5,907 bases of DNA from Acidobacteriota bacterium. GTDB taxonomy: Bacteria; Acidobacteriota; Thermoanaerobaculia; Thermoanaerobaculales; Thermoanaerobaculaceae. Positions 5,047 to 5,907 of this stretch are shown piece by piece. Each line of letters opens with the position of its first letter. Positions within the stretch are counted from its first letter, which is position 1. Location of the stretch: assembly GCA_021782525.1 (NCBI GenBank), contig JAJXUY010000117.1:1-5907 (forward strand). Direction: 5' to 3'. A model generated the notes under the pieces. That model saw nothing but the letters and a program-made list of their open reading frames with translations. It did not search any database and was not told where the DNA came from. A program made the translations under genes and the position numbers.

Positions 5047-5907
5047 ACATCCTCATCCTCGGCGTCAACGGCTTCATCGGCAACGCGCTCACGCGGCGCA
5101 TCCTCGAGACCACCGACTGGGACGTCTACGGCATGGACCTGTCGGCCTCCAAGCTCGAGCACTCGCTGCACCACGAGCGCTTCCACTTCCTCGAGGGCGA
5201 CATCACGATCAACAAGGAGTGGATCGAGTACCACGTCAAGAAGTGCGACGTGGTGCTGCCGCTCGTCGCGATCGCCACCCCGGCGACGTACGTCAAGGAG
5301 CCGCTGCGGGTGTTCGAGCTCGACTTCGAGGCCAACCTGGAGGTGATCCGGCAGTGCGTCAAGTACCGCCGCCGCGTCGTCTTCCCCTCGACCTCCGAGG
5401 TGTACGGGATGTCCACCGACCCGGAGTTCGACGAGGACACGAGCCCGCTCGTGCTCGGGCCGATCAACAAGCCGCGCTGGATCTACTCCTGCTCCAAGCA
5501 GCTCCTCGACCGCGTCATCGCCGCCTACGGGCAGCAGGAGGGGCTGCGCTACACCCTGTTCCGGCCGTTCAACTGGGTCGGCCCCAAGCTCGACGACATT
5601 GACGCCGCCAAGGAGGGCTCCTCGCGCGTCGTCACCCAGTTCGTCATCAACCTGTTCCGCGGCGAGCCGATCCGCCTCGTCGACGGCGGCGAGCAGAAGC
5701 GCTGCTTCACCTACCTCGATGACGGCATCGCCGGGCTGCTGGCGGTGATTGCGGACGAGCGCGGCAACGCCAACGGGCAGATCTTCAACCTCGGCAACCC
5801 GGCCAACGAGTGCTCGGTCAAGGAACTGGCCGAGAAGCTCGCTCGCTTGTACGAGGCGCGCAAGGCCGAGATCCCGGGCTGGACGCCGCCGCGCATCGAG
5901 GGGGTCA
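5043..5907 (+). CDS. arnA: UDP-glucuronate oxidative decarboxylase (stand-alone ArnA C-terminal domain; partial)
   Basis: A cytoplasmic extended short-chain dehydrogenase/reductase. It uses NAD+ to oxidise and decarboxylate UDP-glucuronate to the UDP-4-keto-pentose that feeds ArnB. The frame runs from the GTG at 5043 (overlapping the formyltransferase TGA as GTGA) through 288 codons and is still open at the window edge. The Rossmann motif GVNGFIG (residues 7-13) follows VNILIL, and [12 protein letters not shown] supplies the cofactor-binding Asp (D32). PSTSEVYGM (115-123) holds S118 and E119, and YSCSK (148-152) holds Y148 and K152. From memory the E. coli ArnA residues are S433, E434, Y463 and K467, all offset by 315, so residue 1 maps to the E. 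coli domain start. [14 protein letters not shown] (174-187) and CFTYLDDGI (221-229) also fit. The expected length is about 345 residues; the part carrying the equivalent of catalytic R619 is off the window. Confidence 0.94.
   Translation, partial: MNILILGVNGFIGNALTRRILETTDWDVYGMDLSASKLEHSLHHERFHFLEGDITINKEWIEYHVKKCDVVLPLVAIATPATYVKEPLRVFELDFEANLEVIRQCVKYRRRVVFPSTSEVYGMSTDPEFDEDTSPLVLGPINKPRWIYSCSKQLLDRVIAAYGQQEGLRYTLFRPFNWVGPKLDDIDAAKEGSSRVVTQFVINLFRGEPIRLVDGGEQKRCFTYLDDGIAGLLAVIADERGNANGQIFNLGNPANECSVKELAEKLARLYEARKAEIPGWTPPRIEGV

Overview
The window is a very GC-rich piece of a Gram-negative chromosome. It carries most of a lipid A L-Ara4N (4-amino-4-deoxy-L-arabinose) modification locus, the pathway that confers resistance to polymyxin and other cationic peptides. 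Base composition and heptamer repeats suggest a GC-rich environmental lineage such as an Acidobacteriota, Myxococcota or Deltaproteobacteria-like group. That placement is a guess; nothing here fixes the taxon.

Layout: bases 1-1411 hold, on the minus strand, most of an ArnT-type membrane glycosyltransferase whose C-terminus lies off the left edge. Bases 1412-1821 are a divergent intergenic region. It contains two facing heptamer-repeat arrays forming a perfect 21-bp inverted repeat, about 160 bp of non-coding sequence between them, a plausible extended -10 promoter, and the ribosome binding site of the plus-strand operon. That operon runs arnB (1822-3000), arnC (3005-3961), a stand-alone ArnA formyltransferase (3958-5046) and a stand-alone ArnA decarboxylase (5043 to beyond the right edge). 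Genes three and four each start at a GTG that overlaps the preceding stop as GTGA.

How the genes work together: the decarboxylase oxidises and decarboxylates UDP-glucuronate to the 4-keto-pentose. ArnB transaminates this to UDP-L-Ara4N, and the formyltransferase N-formylates it. ArnC moves the formylated sugar onto undecaprenyl phosphate. After deformylation and flipping, ArnT transfers the sugar to lipid A in the periplasm. ArnD (deformylase), ArnE/F (flippase) and Ugd are not in the window and may lie downstream or elsewhere.

Two things stand out. First, ArnA, a single bifunctional protein in E. coli, is split here exactly at its domain boundary. Second, a family of 7-bp tandem repeats (consensus CCACNGR) occupies the junctions around these genes and is translated at both ends of the formyltransferase. 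Because seven is not a multiple of three, one extra heptamer at the ArnA junction would fuse the two ArnA halves into one open frame.
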